Positions 8,982-16,617 of a stretch of 64,000 bases of DNA are shown here, piece by piece. The notes beneath the pieces were generated by a model. That model saw only the letters and a program-made list of their open reading frames with translations. It was not told the origin of the DNA and ran no database searches. The stretch's first letter is position 1. Each line of letters begins with the position of its first letter. The translations under genes and the position numbers were made by a program. The stretch is taken from NCBI RefSeq assembly GCF_963678835.1, contig NZ_OY787469.1, positions 744,001 through 808,000 on the forward strand, given 5' to 3'. This DNA comes from an uncultured Desulfuromonas sp. GTDB lineage: Bacteria; Desulfobacterota; Desulfuromonadia; Desulfuromonadales; Desulfuromonadaceae.

Positions 8982-9022
8982 ACTCGGGACCGTCTCCACG
9001 GTGTCCGGGGACGGTCCCGAGT
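8982..9022. terminator. 12-bp palindromic hairpin between convergent genes
   Basis: Perfect 12-bp arms (8982-8993 and 9011-9022) sit between the 3' ends of the ferredoxin gene and the TonB receptor gene. No T-run follows. The core GGGACnGTCCCGAGTT recurs inside the MITE-like element at about 35034-35049, so this may be a REP-type repeat that also acts as a bidirectional transcription block. Confidence 0.55.
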
Positions 9023-9034
9023 TCAGTTCAGATC

Positions 9035-10927
9035 CTAAAACGTCCAGCGTAATCCACCGTAATAAAAAGCCGGATCAATCAGGTTGAGGCTGTCTGAATC
9101 GCTCAAGCGATTAAAGAGATTATCAACGCCCACATACAGCTCCAATTGCTCCGTAAGCTTCTGCCCAGCGTAAAGGTACCACAGAGTCACAGCATCGCTG
9201 TCATCATCGGCAAATTCCTTATCGCCGATATAGCGCATGCGAATGTTGGCGGTGAAACCGCTGTCTTGCGGATGCCAGGCCAGCTTCGCCATGCCCTGGT
9301 AGTCGGGCTGTCCTTCGAGATCGTCCTTGGTCTCTTTGTTCTCCGTATCGAGATAGGTCACATGAGCACTGAGGCTCAGTGCGTAAGGCAGTTGAAGATG
9401 GCCTTCGACTTCGATTCCCTGCATGCGCGCTTCGGTGATATTCTGGTGGGTGTAATAGGCGACTTTGCTTGGGCCGCTGCCGGTTGAATGACTGAACACC
9501 GCTTCGATCAGATCGTCAATTTCGTTGTAAAACGCGGTGACGCCGCCCCTGAAGCGTCCATAGCTTCCCTGCAGGCCCAGCTCATAGCTCTCGGAGCTTT
9601 CCGCATCGAGATCAGCATTGGGTTGATAGACCTGCTTGCCCTGTTGGCGATAGGACGTGATAAATAACTCCGACAGCGAGGGCGCGCGAAAACCTTGACT
9701 GTACGATGCCTTGATCTGCCAACTCGGATTGAGGTGGTAGACCAGAGACAGGCGCGGGCTGATTTGAGAGCCAAACTCGGAGTGTTCGTCAAAGCGTGCT
9801 CCCACTACCAGATACAGCGGTCGGGCGATCTGCAGTTCATCCTGCAAAAACACACTGGTGTTGTGTAAATCTTCATCACTGCCGGACGCATCCTCGCGCT
9901 CTTCTTGGCGGTATTCCGCCCCCATGGTCAGATAATGGGACGCTACCGCCAGAGAATAGTGGGCTTCAACCTGCTGCAGGCAATGTTCCGCATCTTCTTC
10001 GTCGCTGACCGGCGCATCCGGGTTCTTCATGACAATGTCGTTGTCATGGTCGGAGCGGTAGGCCCCCACCCGCAAACGACTTCCATTGTCGAAATCCCCC
10101 TGGTAGGTAAGGAAGGTATTCAGGCGCTCCTCTTCGCTTTCCCTCACGCGTTCAGCCTTACGGTAATAGCGATCCCCTTCCTGGTCCATGTGGATGTACT
10201 CAAACCCGGCGATCAGTTCATGACCGGGAGCCAGGTCATAGGCGACGCGTCCGGCACTGGACGCCAGTTGGATATCGTCGCCGTCCTCGGGCAGTTCGCC
10301 ATCGATTTCAAAAGGGTTTTTGTTTTCAACCTGCGCCGAAAAAATCGTGCGGATTTTGCCAATCCCGCCGCCGACAACCGCTGCGCCACGATAGCGATCG
10401 GATTGCCCGTAGGTGTCGTTTCCGTAGCGGGCGTCCACTTCGAGCAAAGCAGACTCCGTAGGATTGCGGGTGATGATATTGATCACGCCGCCCAGAGCGT
10501 CGCTGCCGTACAGAGCCGATCCCGGCCCGCGGACGATTTCAATCCGTTCAATGAGTGTCACCGGCAGTTGGTTGATATCGATAAAATCTTTGTACCCGGC
10601 ACTCCAGCGGCGACCATCAATCAACACCAGCGTATGTTTGCTGCCGGTGCCGCGAATTCCCGGCACCTGAGCGCGACCGGTTTCATTTGAAACCACCAGC
10701 CCGGTGCTCCACTGCAGCGCTTCGCTCACGGTCACCGCGCCCAGCTCGGCAATTTCCTCGGCACTCACCACCTCAATCGTGCCGGGAGCGTCCTCAACGG
10801 ACTTTTCGGACAGGGTCGCGGTCACGACAATGTCCCCTGTCAGGGCGATATCAGAAGCCGGTGCCGCCAGAGTCGACAATGGCCAGGCCAGACAGGCCAC
10901 CAATAGCAGGCCAATTTTCTTTTCCAT
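9035..10927 (-). CDS. TonB-dependent outer-membrane receptor
   Basis: A 630-residue receptor. It has a signal peptide (1-21), a TonB-box-like DIVVTATLSEK, a plug domain (about 40-155, with VPGIRGTGSKHTLVLIDGRR and IERIEIVRGPGSALYGSDALGGVINIITR), then a 22-strand barrel with aromatic C-terminal Phe (YYGGLRWTF). The plug pattern is of the FepA/CirA/BtuB type; the ligand (siderophore, haem, cobalamin or another metal chelate) cannot be told from sequence. No Fur box or riboswitch was recognised upstream, and no TonB, ExbBD or ABC genes are adjacent. Confidence 0.92.
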   Translation of the reverse strand: MEKKIGLLLVACLAWPLSTLAAPASDIALTGDIVVTATLSEKSVEDAPGTIEVVSAEEIAELGAVTVSEALQWSTGLVVSNETGRAQVPGIRGTGSKHTLVLIDGRRWSAGYKDFIDINQLPVTLIERIEIVRGPGSALYGSDALGGVINIITRNPTESALLEVDARYGNDTYGQSDRYRGAAVVGGGIGKIRTIFSAQVENKNPFEIDGELPEDGDDIQLASSAGRVAYDLAPGHELIAGFEYIHMDQEGDRYYRKAERVRESEEERLNTFLTYQGDFDNGSRLRVGAYRSDHDNDIVMKNPDAPVSDEEDAEHCLQQVEAHYSLAVASHYLTMGAEYRQEEREDASGSDEDLHNTSVFLQDELQIARPLYLVVGARFDEHSEFGSQISPRLSLVYHLNPSWQIKASYSQGFRAPSLSELFITSYRQQGKQVYQPNADLDAESSESYELGLQGSYGRFRGGVTAFYNEIDDLIEAVFSHSTGSGPSKVAYYTHQNITEARMQGIEVEGHLQLPYALSLSAHVTYLDTENKETKDDLEGQPDYQGMAKLAWHPQDSGFTANIRMRYIGDKEFADDDSDAVTLWYLYAGQKLTEQLELYVGVDNLFNRLSDSDSLNLIDPAFYYGGLRWTF

Positions 10928-11241
10928 TTCTTTTTCCCCTCAGTGCAGAAATACAAAAGGACTGCACGCCGAATGCGGCAACCCAAAGAATTCACGCAAT
11001 GGCACAAGGTTTCGTGTTCTAGCGCGCCGATATTTATGCAGGCAAACACTAAGTGAGGTCAGTAAAGATGTCTGTGATGGGGATCACGCTCTGGTTGTGA
11101 ATTCCATTTTCAAAAAGATCTGCGACAGGGGTGTTTGCGCCAGGAAGGGCTATCTGCTCAAAGGACTGCCGTGGGGAACGGGACAGAGGGGCTGACGACG
11201 CATCATATCAGGATGGACCCATGTCCGGCTAAGCGTGTGTT
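10928..11241. other. Intergenic region upstream of the TonB receptor
   Basis: About 310 bases between the minus-strand receptor and a plus-strand 74-residue frame. I looked for a cobalamin riboswitch and a Fur box on the minus strand and saw neither. No credible gene; frames here lack ribosome-binding sites. Confidence 0.5.
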
Positions 11242-11466
11242 ATGTTTAACCTGCAGGAAAAACAGGATGCGAGGCGAGCTCAGGAAGAACTTGCGCGCAT
11301 TGATGGGGAGATCGCCGCTTTGGCCGATCAGCTCGAAGACGAGATTGATGACCTGTGTGAGCGCTTTGCGCCCGACAGTGTCACGGTGGAGCCGTTTGCC
11401 ATTACTCCACGCCGTGGCGACATTCACATTGAGGAACTGGCGTTGTTGTGGGAGGTGGCTCCGTAA
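11242..11466 (+). CDS. Small coiled-coil protein or gene remnant
   Basis: A 74-residue frame with a charged coiled-coil N-terminus (ARRAQEELARIDGEIAALAD) and a compact ending, VTVEPFAITPRRGDIHIEELALLW. The ending resembles the extreme C-terminus of long HerA/DUF87-type ATPases, where a coiled coil is followed by a PRKxDIxVxxxALVW motif; this is from memory and tentative. The ATG has no good ribosome-binding site, which fits a detached C-terminal fragment as well as a small gene. Confidence 0.5.
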   Translation: MFNLQEKQDARRAQEELARIDGEIAALADQLEDEIDDLCERFAPDSVTVEPFAITPRRGDIHIEELALLWEVAP

Positions 11467-11491
11467 GAGTACTAACTGGTTTTGAAGTCCT

Positions 11492-11995
11492 CTAGGAGTT
11501 GTCCTCCAATAGGCGGATCTCTTCTCTTAACATGTCAATCTTGTCACGAAGTTCAGGGCGAGGATCCTGGGTCACTGTAAACGTGTTAGGCTGCCCGGTG
11601 ATCGGGCAAATGCCGACATGTTCTTCAGCATACGCCAGTTCTGCGTCGATCTTTTCCAACACATCTTCATACGCGTGCAAGTTGGCTCTTTTAATCGCTA
11701 AGAGCTTTTGTTTGTCTTTGAAAAGATAGCTCAGGTTATGGGCTGGTGCCATGTTTACCAGAATAGTGTACCCGCCAAAAGCGATGCCGCCGATAAGAAC
11801 GACAACTAGACAATGCTTTATGATTTTTGAAAACGTCGACGATTGAGGTGCCGATCTGCGGTCAGGGTGAATCTGGGCGGTCGCATAAGAATTCTGCTGA
11901 GAGGATTTATTGTACGCTTTTTGACAGGCCGGGCACTGCCAGTCCGGGCAGAGATCATTGGGCTTTCGTTCATAGCCGCAGCTGGGACATTTCAT
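11492..11995 (-). CDS. Zinc-ribbon membrane protein, unknown function
   Basis: The start is at the ATG at 11995, with GGAGAGCACC upstream. The 167-residue protein opens with a zinc ribbon (CPSCGYERKPNDLCPDWQCPAC), then a polar linker, one membrane helix (about 57-76) and a C-terminal charged helix. It ends nine bases-scale from the 3' end of the small plus-strand frame (convergent). It lies just downstream of a P-loop kinase pseudogene on the same strand. Its N-terminus is similar in kind to the zinc-ribbon protein at 12471-13730. Function unknown. Confidence 0.75.
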   Translation of the reverse strand: MKCPSCGYERKPNDLCPDWQCPACQKAYNKSSQQNSYATAQIHPDRRSAPQSSTFSKIIKHCLVVVLIGGIAFGGYTILVNMAPAHNLSYLFKDKQKLLAIKRANLHAYEDVLEKIDAELAYAEEHVGICPITGQPNTFTVTQDPRPELRDKIDMLREEIRLLEDNS

Positions 11996-12011
11996 GGTGC
12001 TCTCCTGTCTG

Positions 12012-12410
12012 CTATTGGTTGACTTTGCAGATGCTGTGCGATTGTTCAACCAGCCGCACGGCATCCGCTTCCGAACAAGGGTGGATTTTTTTGCCCTTGA
12101 ATTGTTCCATCAGTTTTTTGTGTCCGGCGTAGGAGCGGGCATTTTCTCTTTGGTCATAGTATGACGCCCACTCGATAAGTTCGCGAAGGTCCTCTTGTGA
12201 TTGCTGCCGGTCTATATGGCTGCTTGATTCGCAGCCCCGTTGCAATAGTCTGTCTCTGCATAGTGGCCAATCAATGTCAAGCTAGACAAAGCACTGCGCA
12301 CGGTCCATAAATTTCTCAGCCAGCTCTCCGAAGCCCCCTTCAACGAGCTACAAATTTTCTTTTTTGGCCAGCCAGGGTTTACCGCTACCGCTGTTGCCGG
12401 TGATGATCAT
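12012..12410 (-). pseudogene. Decayed P-loop nucleotide-kinase-like gene
   Basis: From an ATG at 12410 the minus strand reads MIITGNSGSGKPWLAKK, a Walker A motif in which the Ser/Thr after Lys is Pro, then hits TAG at 12348-12350. The same frame continues with a helix (GGFGELAEKFMDRAQCFV), a second TAG at 12282-12284 where a Trp is likely, then LDIDWPLCRDRLLQRG and a charged C-terminus ending at 12012. The Walker B region expected between is missing, so there is probably also an internal deletion. The 77-codon frame from TTG at 12245 is the tail of this dead gene, not an independent gene. Confidence 0.75.
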
Positions 12411-12470
12411 GCGCAGTGTTTGCCCTGTTCTGTGAAATCCGTGCAAAGGACGTGCTTTAGGGCTATAGCT

Positions 12471-13730
12471 CTATTGCTGTGCCTTTGATCGTTTGTAGAG
12501 GATAAAAATGAATATCAGACAAGTCAGCGCAAAAATGAGGGACATCTTGGACAGGGTCTTATAGTTCGAGAACTCTTTGCTGAAGTTGTCGCCGATATCA
12601 TCAAGTTCTGAACTGAAAGAGCCTAACGGCTCAAGGGTTGCCGCTTGATAGGTAACAACGCGGCGTTCTGAGCAGTTTGTGACGTAAGCGGTGTCTTCCC
12701 AAACCGCAACATCTCCGGCAGCTTCAGCCCCTGGGGTCTGCGGCTGCGTCGCGAGGAGTTCTCCATTCAGATCGTAAGAGGCAATGACGCAGTAATTGAC
12801 CAACAGGTCGCATTCGAGAGTGACCAGGTTGTCGTCGTCTATGGCAAAGTCTGTCAGGAAGATGTAGCCAAACTTTGCTTTGGGTTCTGTGATTGTTTTA
12901 ACAAATTGTCCCTCTGTTGTGAAGACATCGATTCCAGGGCGAAGCGTGTTGCCGACGATGAGTTGGTCTTCACCGTCAAAGACAATATCTTTAGGATGGA
13001 AGAATTCTCCCGGTTCATGGCCCTTCTGGCCAAACCCATCACGGTATGTACCATCACTGTCATAGATCAGAATACGGCTCGCTTCGCTGTCAGAAATGAA
13101 AAGCCTGTCGTTTTTTGTATCGGCAGCGACATTCAAATGCGCTTCAATTAAAGCATCTTGCAGGGCAAGGGAGGTCATGCCCTCTGGAGAAAATTTAAGA
13201 ATGCGGTCGTTTTCCCAGTCCGAAACCCACAGCTCATCATCGTGCCATACAAGCTGGCAGGGTTTGCAGTCTTCAGGTAATTGGTAGTGTTGTTCAACAT
13301 AGCCTTCGTGGCCAACCACATAGATCTCTTTACCGTAGAGGACAGCAAGCCCTTTTTCGGATGCCGACAGCCAATACGGATAGGGTATTGAGCTTGCCTG
13401 TTTTTCAAACCAGAATCGACCGCCGATCAGGCAGGCAATAAGGATAAAAAGAGTGACGATATAAAGGTTTGTTCGCGATGTTTTGTCGGCGTTTGTGGGC
13501 GCTGATGATGTTCCGGTGTTTGTCTGATTTCGGGCTGACGAGAGCGTTAGCGGTGGCGTTTCTACCACCGGTGTCGGTCGTTTCTCCGGTGAGTGGGGCT
13601 TGGTTGGTGTGTACGGAAACTTTTTTTGGCATCGTGGGCAGTTCACTGTCGTTGGTCGCTGAGGCAGTTTGGCTGTCGGCATTTCTCGTGAGTAGCCGCA
13701 ATGGGGGCAGGTCAGGGGTGTTTTAGGCAT
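12471..13730 (-). CDS. Zinc-ribbon, membrane-anchored NHL-repeat protein
   Basis: A 419-residue protein. The N-terminal zinc ribbon has Cys8, Cys11, Cys31 and Cys34; a Pro/Thr-rich linker follows, then a membrane helix (about 87-107). A six-bladed NHL-type propeller (about 120-370) shows repeated patterns such as DRILKFSPEG, SRILIYDSDGTYRDGFG and PGEFFHPKDIVFDGEDQLIVGN. A second membrane helix lies near the C-terminus (394-413). NHL propellers bind proteins, RNA or carbohydrates; no partner is apparent. It shares the zinc-ribbon-plus-anchor design with the protein at 11492-11995. Confidence 0.78.
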   Translation of the reverse strand: MPKTPLTCPHCGYSREMPTAKLPQRPTTVNCPRCQKKFPYTPTKPHSPEKRPTPVVETPPLTLSSARNQTNTGTSSAPTNADKTSRTNLYIVTLFILIACLIGGRFWFEKQASSIPYPYWLSASEKGLAVLYGKEIYVVGHEGYVEQHYQLPEDCKPCQLVWHDDELWVSDWENDRILKFSPEGMTSLALQDALIEAHLNVAADTKNDRLFISDSEASRILIYDSDGTYRDGFGQKGHEPGEFFHPKDIVFDGEDQLIVGNTLRPGIDVFTTEGQFVKTITEPKAKFGYIFLTDFAIDDDNLVTLECDLLVNYCVIASYDLNGELLATQPQTPGAEAAGDVAVWEDTAYVTNCSERRVVTYQAATLEPLGSFSSELDDIGDNFSKEFSNYKTLSKMSLIFALTCLIFIFILYKRSKAQQ

Positions 13731-13880
13731 GATCCTCTCCGGAAAGTTTCAAATACATAATAGTGAATAGCCGTTAAGTGGGGCGTGGTGAACAGCCCCG
13801 TGACTGAAAATTACCTGTGTCGTTTTTGTCGCTGCCGTTGGGCTCTTGCCGCACCCGGTGATGGTTTCGACACGCTGACG

Positions 13881-14594
13881 TTATTCGGAGCCAGGGAGCT
13901 CTTCACTGAAAGAACGCATGCCGCCCAGATCGCTGATTTCAGCAGATTGGTCAATTTCATCCAGCACCCAACAGCCTTGTGCATCTTTGATAAATTTCCA
14001 CAGTTCTTTAAACCGTTCATCGCGCACCATGTCGCCCGAGATGTGTTCATTGGTCTGGGCATTGACGGTGTAATCGATCATCGTTCCTTCAAGATACACC
14101 CAGATATGGTCTTTTGAGTCATCCGTGAAGTCGGCCACCTCAACAATCCGTGCCGTTTCCAGATTGATGTTTTCAAGGACGTTTTTTCTGTTGTCGCGAA
14201 TCATCTGATCCGTTTGCGTCTTATGTTTCCGATAAAGACGCTCACTCATATACGCCTTGGCCAGATCCTGATTGCGTTCCATCCACGCATGCTGAATTTT
14301 GAAAAAAGCCTCTTCAATGCGCGCCTTGATGGCGTCGATCTGCCACGCGGCATCGTGGGAGGCCAGCTTTTCGAGAAGCGCTTGGCTCTCCTGGTTCTTT
14401 TTGCGGACTTTTCGCGCCAAAATGGCCGAATAGATCAAAATGACGGGCCATAAAAGAACACTGAGCCAGCTGCCGCCACCTTTACCGCCACCGCCTCCGG
14501 CACGCGCCAGTGCGCTGTCGGGAACGCAGCAAAGCAGGGCAACGGCAATCGCGCCAACCGCTACCAGCAAAACGATGGATCTGGTCTTTACCAT
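13881..14594 (-). CDS. Tim44-like domain membrane protein
   Basis: A 237-residue protein with a signal or anchor helix (5-30), a Gly-rich stretch (AGGGGGKGGGSW), a second hydrophobic helix (about 43-60), and a C-terminal Tim44/MRPL45-like domain (about 85-225) with the pattern IKARIEEAFFKIQHAWMERN and YMSERLY. Bacterial members are thought to sit at the inner membrane; their role is unclear. The Gly-rich anchor followed by Tim44 is a standard bacterial arrangement. The next gene downstream encodes a zinc-ribbon NHL protein on the same strand, but 150 bases away. Confidence 0.82.
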   Translation of the reverse strand: MVKTRSIVLLVAVGAIAVALLCCVPDSALARAGGGGGKGGGSWLSVLLWPVILIYSAILARKVRKKNQESQALLEKLASHDAAWQIDAIKARIEEAFFKIQHAWMERNQDLAKAYMSERLYRKHKTQTDQMIRDNRKNVLENINLETARIVEVADFTDDSKDHIWVYLEGTMIDYTVNAQTNEHISGDMVRDERFKELWKFIKDAQGCWVLDEIDQSAEISDLGGMRSFSEELPGSE

Positions 14595-14649
14595 AATTTT
14601 TCTCTTGTTGTTACCGTGCGTTTCGGGGCAACATCCGTTGTGGCTCTGA

Positions 14650-14668
14650 TAAGAATTGTTGATTCTTA
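14650..14668. promoter_or_regulatory. Inverted repeat upstream of the Tim44-like gene
   Basis: TAAGAAT and ATTCTTA form a perfect 7-bp inverted repeat with a 5-base spacer, about 55 bases before the minus-strand start. It could be an operator in an AT-rich promoter region; no cognate regulator is known. Confidence 0.25.
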
Positions 14669-14788
14669 ATATAGGGATATTGTTAACTTTTGGCTATGAT
14701 TCTAATCTTTGTTAAGGCCATTCAATTGAACTGCTGTGCAGGAGGCAGAAATGTAAAAGCATTTTGACTGCTCAAGGGGGAGGCGACG

Positions 14789-14872
14789 ATGAAAGGAGCT
14801 ATTCGGGTGGCAGTCAGCGATGCGGACGCCCCTGCTATTGCTGTTACGAGATGGCGACTTTTAGCTCTTTGA
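14789..14872 (+). pseudogene. Truncated GNAT acetyltransferase start
   Basis: A 27-codon frame with a strong ribosome-binding site (GGGGGAGG, 5 bases before ATG) encodes MKGAIRVAVSDADAPAIAV, which matches the usual opening of GNAT N-acetyltransferases (beta strand, then DAPAIA). It then stops within the 3' end of the opposite-strand HAD gene. The good start site with no domain behind it suggests the rest was removed by a deletion or rearrangement that also brought the HAD gene end here. Confidence 0.5.
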
Positions 14873-15652
14873 GGCGCAGCTACAGCCTGAGAATTTCGAA
14901 CAGATCACTGAACGAGTCCATGCGTCGGGATACGTGGCACCTTCCTCGCAACCTTGACGATATTTGCCGGTTTTTACCAAAATGCCATGCAGTCCGACGG
15001 CTTTTCCTCCGCCGATATCGGTTTCGATGTCGTCACCAATCATGGCAACATTCGATGCGGATAACTGCAGAGATTGCAGGGCCAGTTCAAAAAAGTCGCG
15101 GCTTGGTTTGCCAATCACCTTTGCCTGTTTACCACTAACGTATTCCAACCCGGCTACAAACGCGCCGATGTCGACCTGAAGCCCTTCTTCTCCCTGGAAA
15201 AACTTGTTTTTGTGCATAGCGATCAGCTCGGCTCCGGCATGAAGCTGTGAAAAGATGGTGTTGATAAGGGGGTAGCTCCACGCAGCGCCGATGTCGCCGA
15301 TAATCACGTAATCCGGCCGTTCATTGTTTCTGGGGAAATCGGCAAACGCCGGCAGGACACTGTCGCGAACCACCGGATTGATCGTTGGACGCCCCTGTCT
15401 GTTAAGAAACTGCACCGTGGCTGAGATCGGGCTGAAAACTTCCTCTTCGTGGACGCTAAATCCCATGCGTCTTAGTTTTTGAACGACGGACGCGGCGGTA
15501 CGTGTTGTTGTATTGGTCAGGTAGCGCCGAGGAATGTTCTCATCATCCAATCGCTTCAACACCTGCTGAGCGCCGGGCACCGGTGTTTCACCAACATAAA
15601 GGACGCCGTCGAGGTCGATGAGAAGGCCGTGAATCGTTGTTGGTAACGGCAT
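14861..15652 (-). CDS. HAD-IIA family phosphatase with frameshifted C-terminus
   Basis: An independent start is set at the ATG at 15652 (MPLPTTIHGLL), with AAGGAG upstream. The 263-residue product has HAD motif I LLIDLDGVLYVGETPVPGA, motif II YLTNTTTRT, Lys in VIGKPS and motif III/IV MIGDDIETDIGGG: a NagD/LHPP-like small-molecule phosphatase. The ending is abnormal. After YPDA the frame gives a Cys-rich tail to 14861, whereas shifting by one base at about 14920 gives MDSFSDLFEILRL-stop at 14880, the expected helix for this family. A one-base deletion is therefore likely; the active-site domain is intact. Confidence 0.8.
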   Translation of the reverse strand: MPLPTTIHGLLIDLDGVLYVGETPVPGAQQVLKRLDDENIPRRYLTNTTTRTAASVVQKLRRMGFSVHEEEVFSPISATVQFLNRQGRPTINPVVRDSVLPAFADFPRNNERPDYVIIGDIGAAWSYPLINTIFSQLHAGAELIAMHKNKFFQGEEGLQVDIGAFVAGLEYVSGKQAKVIGKPSRDFFELALQSLQLSASNVAMIGDDIETDIGGGKAVGLHGILVKTGKYRQGCEEGATYPDAWTRSVICSKFSGCSCASKS

Positions 15653-16432
15653 CGATGGACTCCTTTTTCTGGAGCTGCCGGTTATGATGTTACTCGTCGC
15701 ATTTGTGGGGAATCTTCTATTGCAGCACAACATCCTGAGAGAAGGGCGGATGCCGCTATTTCTAGTTTCAGAGTCTCGTCCAAAGGTCCAGAGAATCATA
15801 TCAATTTTTCGTGGTGTCCAAAACGATGTACCAAATTTTCGGTTATTGTCTTTTGCCTTTTGAGAGAGAATTAGAGTCAGTTGCACACCGTCCTTGACAG
15901 TTAAGTTTTCTGGATTCATTTTTTTTAAAGCATCGGCCTCTGGAAGGTCGGGAATGGATCGAAGCGCTTTAACAACAAATTGATCGACTGTCGCGAAGTT
16001 GTCTGGATACATGAGCGAAAGTAAACCCGATGCTCCAGCTGTCCCCAAACCGCGAATGGTTTTAGCTGTTTTTAAACCATCCCTTATGTTGTTACCGTTC
16101 AACGAAAGCAATTTAAGTCGAATACTGTCTAACTCCTCAATTTCGCCGTCACGCCGGTATGTTTTAAGTTGTTTTGTGGTTGTGACATAACGGTTAGGTG
16201 CCGTGTATTTCCAGCGGAAATACTCATCGTGAAGGAACTCATACCATCCTTGGGGGCTAAGGCTGCGAACTATCGCCAAGTCAAGACCATCAAGGGATTG
16301 TTCGAGCTTGAGATTGCAAGGTTGGACAAACTGCCAGTAGCGTTTCAATGCGTCTTGCCAATCCTTGTCATCTTTTGAGTACCAAAGATCAGCGATGCTT
16401 ATTGGTTTGGTAAAGGGAGGCATAAAAATCAA
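14861..16432 (-). CDS. HhH-like hypothetical protein reading through into the HAD phosphatase
   Basis: The frame opened at ATG 16432 encodes about 225 residues of a soluble domain (for example FLHDEYFRWKYTAPNRY, and GLGTAGASGLLSLMYPDNF followed by TVDQFVVKAL, which resembles a helix-hairpin-helix DNA-glycosylase-type motif). After KIDMILWTFGRD it continues without a stop through about 35 low-complexity residues into the HAD protein, giving a 523-codon frame. The HAD gene has its own ribosome-binding site, so this looks like loss of a native stop (junction or frameshift near 15760) rather than a designed fusion. Both products may be made. Confidence 0.5.
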   Translation of the reverse strand: MIFMPPFTKPISIADLWYSKDDKDWQDALKRYWQFVQPCNLKLEQSLDGLDLAIVRSLSPQGWYEFLHDEYFRWKYTAPNRYVTTTKQLKTYRRDGEIEELDSIRLKLLSLNGNNIRDGLKTAKTIRGLGTAGASGLLSLMYPDNFATVDQFVVKALRSIPDLPEADALKKMNPENLTVKDGVQLTLILSQKAKDNNRKFGTSFWTPRKIDMILWTFGRDSETRNSGIRPSLRMLCCNRRFPTNATSNIITGSSRKRSPSMPLPTTIHGLLIDLDGVLYVGETPVPGAQQVLKRLDDENIPRRYLTNTTTRTAASVVQKLRRMGFSVHEEEVFSPISATVQFLNRQGRPTINPVVRDSVLPAFADFPRNNERPDYVIIGDIGAAWSYPLINTIFSQLHAGAELIAMHKNKFFQGEEGLQVDIGAFVAGLEYVSGKQAKVIGKPSRDFFELALQSLQLSASNVAMIGDDIETDIGGGKAVGLHGILVKTGKYRQGCEEGATYPDAWTRSVICSKFSGCSCASKS

Positions 16433-16617
16433 TTCTCAGAATGCAGCATAATCAAAATGAAAAAGACTGCGCATAATTAAAAAGATATATTCGCAAAGAT
16501 AGCGAACGGTTTGAAAGGATTCCATGGTTCTAAAAAAATTGTATATTCGGGCGATGATGTAGAAGCTGAACGACAGATAACACCAATCCTTCTACCGCAA
16601 CTTGGGCATCGCCCGCC

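Noticed and set aside
10928..11241. Cobalamin riboswitch or Fur box upstream of the TonB receptor
   Set aside because: No matching core motifs on the minus strand.
12012..12245. 77-codon frame from TTG as an independent gene
   Set aside because: It is the tail of a kinase pseudogene; the frame continues upstream through stops with clear protein similarity in style.
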